A DNA stretch of 64,000 nt. It comes from Bryum argenteum. Lineage: Eukaryota; Streptophyta; Bryopsida; Bryales; Bryaceae. The first letter of the stretch is position 1, and every line of letters begins with the position of its first letter. Under the pieces are notes generated by a model. It did no database searches and was not told the DNA's origin. It saw only the letters and a program-made list of their open reading frames with translations. The stretch spans positions 24,379,510-24,443,509 of the forward strand of contig CM073321.1 in NCBI GenBank assembly GCA_037043015.1, written 5' to 3'. The translations under genes were made by a program, and so were the position numbers. This document shows positions 59,510 through 64,000 of this stretch, in pieces.

Positions 59510-61690
59510 TGATCAATCGATTTCACGTAAATTGAAATAGACTGATTGTGATTGCCTCTAGGATGGTGTATCTCTTATATCGATTCCGGTTTATTTTATA
59601 ACCTTGGACGTATATTGCATGACTCTCTTGGGAATTTGAAGTCATGGCCGAATTATTAGTATTTTTAATTTTTTTTGATAGGGATTACTATGAGTTCTTC
59701 AAAGGGCCGGTTCACATTTTAGCAAAAATGCGAGAAAATTTTGGATTTTATAGTTCATTAAACTATATCAAACCAGATTTATTATTTTATTATATTAAAT
59801 TATAATAATTTTTATTTGATATACTATTATGTTTTATTTTACTATATTATACTATATAAAAATATATTTCTTATTTAAGTATATTAACTATTAACAAATA
59901 TGTTATTATATAATATTTTACTATATTAAAATATATTAAAATAATAATTATTATATCATATCATGTTAAGTTATGTTATATTATACTATTATACTTTGAA
60001 TTTTATTATTATACATAGAATAATCTATTGTACTTTGAATTTTTTAATAATATTTGGTGCCTATCAGTTCTAGTAGTTGAATGTGAATTTTTATAATTTT
60101 TTTTCGTAAGGATATTTCCCTGCTAAATGAGAAAATGTAGATTTGCAATCATGTGCATTCTTCATTCATAAATTAAATGCAATTTGAATTGAGCGTTTAT
60201 ACTTTATTCCGTTCCTTGCTAACAATATGCTTATTGCATACAAAATTACCTAATGTAGGTGAAATAAATTAAATTTTAACCCTTTTCAATAAGATAATTA
60301 CGTTGCAACAATAAAACTTGTTCTAATTTTGAAATCAAACATCAAAGAGAACCATTTTAAACAAACAGTGAAGGAAATTAGTGAAGAATTCTGAGCACAG
60401 ACTGTAATGTCAATCGAATATGTCAGATGTCAAGACTTAAAACGAGGGAGATTGATAGCGTTATGAGCATACCAACCTACAAAGGTAGGATTGATCTTTG
60501 TAGGATTGATCTACTTGATTTCGCTCCCCGCTTGGTTCCTCCATTGAATCAATCTGATAGTTGCTACTGTAGAATGTCTGCAAACGAGACAAGTTGAGTA
60601 TCGTCCCTTAAGACAAGTTGGGTGTCGTCCCTCCTATTTTTTTCAAGGAATGTAAGTAATCAGGATAGAAGGGGATGTGGTTGAAGCACAAGGGGTTCTT
60701 CTTGCTTGATTCAAATTTTACAATGTCGCCCGTCACATTGGACGTCAAAGTTTCCTCGTGAATTATGAGCGACAGAAATGAAAATATAAATAATACAAAC
60801 TTAATTGTTTAAACTTTCGTTTTATTCATCAATTTTAATAAAATTATAAAATTAGATTCCTAAAATTCAATGTAGATCTAAAATAAATATTTGAGTGATA
60901 CTAGTTTGTACTAGAGGATCACAAGTGTCAAGTTAGTACTTGCGGGTTTCAAAATTGTAGTGGCGGGTCACAAGTTCGTACTTCTAGTTTTAAGTTTGCA
61001 TTAAAGGATCCGAAGTTTGCATTTAGGCTTGAAAACAATAATAGTAAAGGAGTCTTTTGTATTTCATATTTAAACAATCTTAAATAATTGAATCCAAATT
61101 GAATTTCTTTAGAATTCAGTTCAATGCAATAATTTAAATAAAATAATAAAATTAGATTTTTAAATTCGATTGGGATCTCAAGTTAGTTCTTGAATGTCTC
61201 TAGTTTGCCTTTGAAAGCAATAATCCGGCTTAGACCTGTATATAGTAAGATTATCAATCTATAATATATTCATCTTTATCATAATTGGAAACTTGTTGAA
61301 TGAGGTACGCAGTGATTGTAATTGATACCGTTTATAACGTTTATGGTGACAAATTCATACATGCTATATTTTGAGTCTATTTAGGCGCTTTAGGGTTAAT
61401 CGACATGTTCGGTTTAAATTAAAATTGCTTATAATCCCCATATTTACATAAGTTTAAGCTTAAACGTCATGTCCAAAACTAAATCTCATAACATGAATAC
61501 CATAATTCTTATGATGAATGCACTAAAATAGGTTCAAATGCACCAAATCGGTTACCAAAATTTTGCATGCAAGTAGGTAACTTGGAATCGTACTTGAAAA
61601 AAAAATATGCCATAAATTTTTGAGGTAACGAACTTCAACTTGCCCTTCGCACTATTTGCACTATGTGTCCAGGGCAACAGCCAAAAAGAC
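59510..61690. other. AT-rich, no gene recognised
   Basis: No supported feature; near 59780-60060 the sequence is almost pure A/T. Confidence 0.5.
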
Positions 61691-61910
61691 TTTTGCATCA
61701 ACTTTGAACTTTACGATCTCACAAATAGAGAAGATCCAACGGTTGAAATTTTCAACAACAGATCAAAATCAAGTAAGGTACAAGATCTTACGGTTGGATT
61801 TCTCAAATTTGTGAAAAAGTTTGATGCAGATGGCTGGGAGTGAACGGGACTCAAAACAGGCACTTTGAGACTTCTTGCTTACAAAACATCAAGGAAATTT
61901 AGGATTTAAT
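61691..61910 (+). repeat. Direct repeat copy 1 (~220 bp)
   Basis: TTTTGCATCAACTTTGAAC through AAAACATCAAGGAAATTTAGG is about 85-90% identical by eye to 62944-63165, in the same orientation 1253 bp away. A short frame here (FLKFVKKFDADGWE) is conserved in the second copy. Confidence 0.85.
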
Positions 61911-62500
61911 AAGTTACTCCTACGTATCGACTGATGATCAAGTCATTGATCTGCAGGAATTTCCCATCGAATTTGACGATTGATTCATCATCAACATCAC
62001 TATGAAGTGTAAATTCGCGAGCGACTGGGAGCTCACTTGCAAAAGAGATAATTGTGGACAAAGTTTGAATTCAAATTAACATATAATGCACTTGAATTCA
62101 CATAGTTGTTTTTAGCATATGATACTTTTAACATGTTTACTACAAATAAATGATCTTATTTCCGTATTTTAGAAATAATAATATCCTCCTTATTCAAACT
62201 TAAGAGGGAACGACACTAATGCGTTGTGTGCAAAGTCAAGAGACCGCACACTTATTGCTACAAGTGTGGCAGTAAGTTTATGTGTCACCCCAAGGGAGGT
62301 TGCTATGAGCGTTGGCATACCGCCATAGCACGGTGTCATGCAGGTCGTTATTGATACTCTAGGTATAGATTTCTTGTACCCATTGAATATCCTCCCACCA
62401 TCTATATATATAATAAAATTATTAAAACTAAATAAAAATATGTAATTTAAAAAAAAAAATATGTAAATAAAAAAATTCAAATTAAAAGTATAAGTATCCC

Positions 62501-62632
62501 AAACGCATTGCTGGGGGGCCCCAGACGCACTGCTCGGGGGCCCCAGACGCACTACTCGGGGGCTCCGGACGTACCGCTTGGGGGCCCCAGACGTACCGCT
62601 CGGGGGCCCCAGACGCAGTGCTCGGAGGCGCC
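62501..62632. repeat. 22 bp tandem repeat, 6 units
   Basis: Units CGGGGGCCCCAGACGCACTG begin their AGACG box at 62523, 62545, 62567, 62589 and 62611, with a diverged first unit at 62501. The period is exactly 22 bp. Each unit contains the self-complementary GGGGGCCCC. It lies between the two 220 bp direct repeats. Confidence 0.95.
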
Positions 62633-62943
62633 AGTGAAAGATAGAAAAATGATAATACGGTTTGATAAATGGTAGTCACGGGATAATTTTTTGAAAGTAC
62701 CATGTAAAGATTTTCCCCGTGGGGAGGACAAGGACCTTACTAGTTTGATATGTTACAGTATTTTATGAAATCATATTTTTTTGTAATTTTTGCAAGCACT
62801 TTGCGATTCTATTTTTGTTTCCACTACTGTAGGATTCAAGTATGATGACATTGGAGCACTTCCCCATCTTTACTTGGACACACAATTGGGCTCATGTTAT
62901 TGTGAAAGGAACTTAATTTTCATTTTGTTTTCGTTTTTTTTTT

Positions 62944-63165
62944 TTTTGCATCAACTTTGAACATTATGATCTCACAAATGGAGAAGATCCGACAGTTGAA
63001 ATTTTTAGCAGCAGATCAAAATCAAGTAACGTACAAGATCTTACGATTGGATTTCTCAAATTTGTAAAAAAATTTGGTGCAGATGGCCGGGAGTGAACAG
63101 GACTAAAAACTGGCTGTCTTGAGACTTCTTGCTCCCAAAACATCAATGAAATTTAGGGGTTAATG
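62944..63165 (+). repeat. Direct repeat copy 2 (~220 bp)
   Basis: Second copy of 61691-61910. The pair may be the diverged ends of a ~1.5 kb element, but clear TG...CA ends or target duplications were not found. Confidence 0.85.
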
Positions 63166-63698
63166 TAAATGATGACAAGTACATTCGTTACTCTTATCTT
63201 TTATTTGTTGGATCATTTCATTTCTTTAAGGTTCTTTAAGGTAAAACAAGTACAACAATCTTATTCTCGTATTTTATTGATTTACATTTTACTTATTATT
63301 CACAGTTTGAATGTATTAAAGCTTTTGCAAGACACTCGTAGTATATAAAGTCAATTTTTTTACAAGTTATACAAGTTATAAATATAACCATCATTTTTGT
63401 AGGATTCCTTTTTCAGATTTAAAAAATCTTTATTTACCTTATTTTGATTTCCTTCCAATTAATCAAAGTTTTAAACATACAAATAAAGTAAAGTGATTGA
63501 ACTGTAAAAACAACAAAAACAATAAAAAATAAAAATTTCAAAAAAGCAAACGATCAACCTAGGCAGCCCGGGCAGCTCGGACAGAACCCAAAGGCGGCGG
63601 ACGGGCAGCACCCAAAGGCGGGAGCGGCCTTCCCGACAGCCCTCTGCGACCGTGTCCCCCCGCCCATCTCCGCGCCTCTCTGTGTTCGGCTCCTTCAG

Positions 63699-63782
63699 CT
63701 CCGCGCCTCTCCTTCGCAGCTCCGCGCCTCTCCTTCGCAGCTCCGCGCCTCTCTCTCGCAGCTCCGCGCCTCTCTCCCGCGC
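63699..63782. repeat. 21 bp tandem repeat, 4 units
   Basis: CTCCGCGCCTCTCCTTCGCAG at 63699, 63720, 63741 and 63762, the last two with small changes. It lies in a GC-rich block (63560 to the window end) resembling those at 32.1-32.6 and 57.5-57.7 kb. Confidence 0.95.
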
Positions 63783-64000
63783 TCATCCTGCGACTCCCGC
63801 GCTTCCTCTTTTCGACCTCGCTCCTGCTCCGCGTCTGCTTCGCGTCTTCGCATCTTGCCATTTGCTCGTCCTCGTCCTTGTTTGAGCTTCGAGCGCATTC
63901 TTCCACGAGGTTATTGCGCGTCCTCGTCCTCGTTTCCTGCTCGTTTTGTTCATGCTCGCTGATTTAGGGCGCTGCCGCATCCTCATCGCATTCTTCCACG

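Noticed and set aside
1..64000. tRNA and rRNA genes
   Set aside because: I looked for tRNA arms and box motifs and conserved rRNA stretches and saw none I could support; a tRNA search program would be decisive.

Overview
The window is eukaryotic nuclear DNA, most likely from a plant (streptophyte). The plant signals are a dihydrofolate synthase gene of plant type with 75-88 bp GT-AG introns, a DOMON (AIR12/cytochrome b561-like) fragment, Ty3/gypsy remnants with an initiator-Met-tRNA primer binding site, and decayed reading frames broken mostly by TAG and TGA, as expected where CHG and CG sites are methylated. A non-seed plant (bryophyte, lycophyte or fern) is a guess from the repeat-protein families. 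Nothing here is bacterial. Almost all recognisable coding DNA is broken. The window is a nest of mobile elements in AT-rich filler.

Layout. 0.2-4.2 kb: remnants of dihydrofolate synthase, a DOMON protein, a SWIM zinc-finger protein and an ADD (ATRX/DNMT3-type) zinc-finger protein. 5.55-16.53 kb: a giant inverted-repeat element whose two ~3.4 kb arms each carry a gag-like gene facing inward. The left arm is swollen by two insertions (5956-7511 and 10195-12809), both with TG...CA ends and the same 5 bp target duplication, CCTGC; the right arm preserves both empty sites. 16.5-21.2 kb: a decayed Ty3/gypsy element on the minus strand (primer binding site, gag, protease, RT), with a 340 bp hAT-like MITE inside the protease. 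22.7-25.05 kb: an uncharacterised gene and an FCP1-like phosphatase homologue lacking its catalytic aspartates. 25.4-30.8 kb: a multi-exon gene with a ParB/DGQHR-like domain, followed upstream by a regular array of 23-24 bp palindromes. 34-35.2 kb: an AT-rich degenerate satellite. 36.1-45.2 kb: a second array of the same palindrome, then a DUF7869-like gene split by a 5.4 kb foldback element that shares its ends with the MITE. 53.4-57.1 kb: a second DUF7869-like gene on the minus strand, preceded by an array of a different 27 bp palindrome. The rest is AT-rich DNA with several tandem repeats.

How it fits together. Three decayed coding elements (ParB-like, DUF7869-like copies 1 and 2) share one architecture: an array of near-perfect palindromes at a fixed period (about 62, 47 and 78 bp) directly 5' of the gene. 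In the 56.5 kb array neighbouring spacers occur in opposite orientations, forming a larger inverted repeat. Palindromy recurs at 23-27 bp, ~340 bp, 5.4 kb and 11 kb. I regard the palindrome arrays, and their link to genes for a ParB-like domain and a transposase-like (DUF7869) protein, as the best candidate for an undescribed system. All translations and alignments were done by eye.
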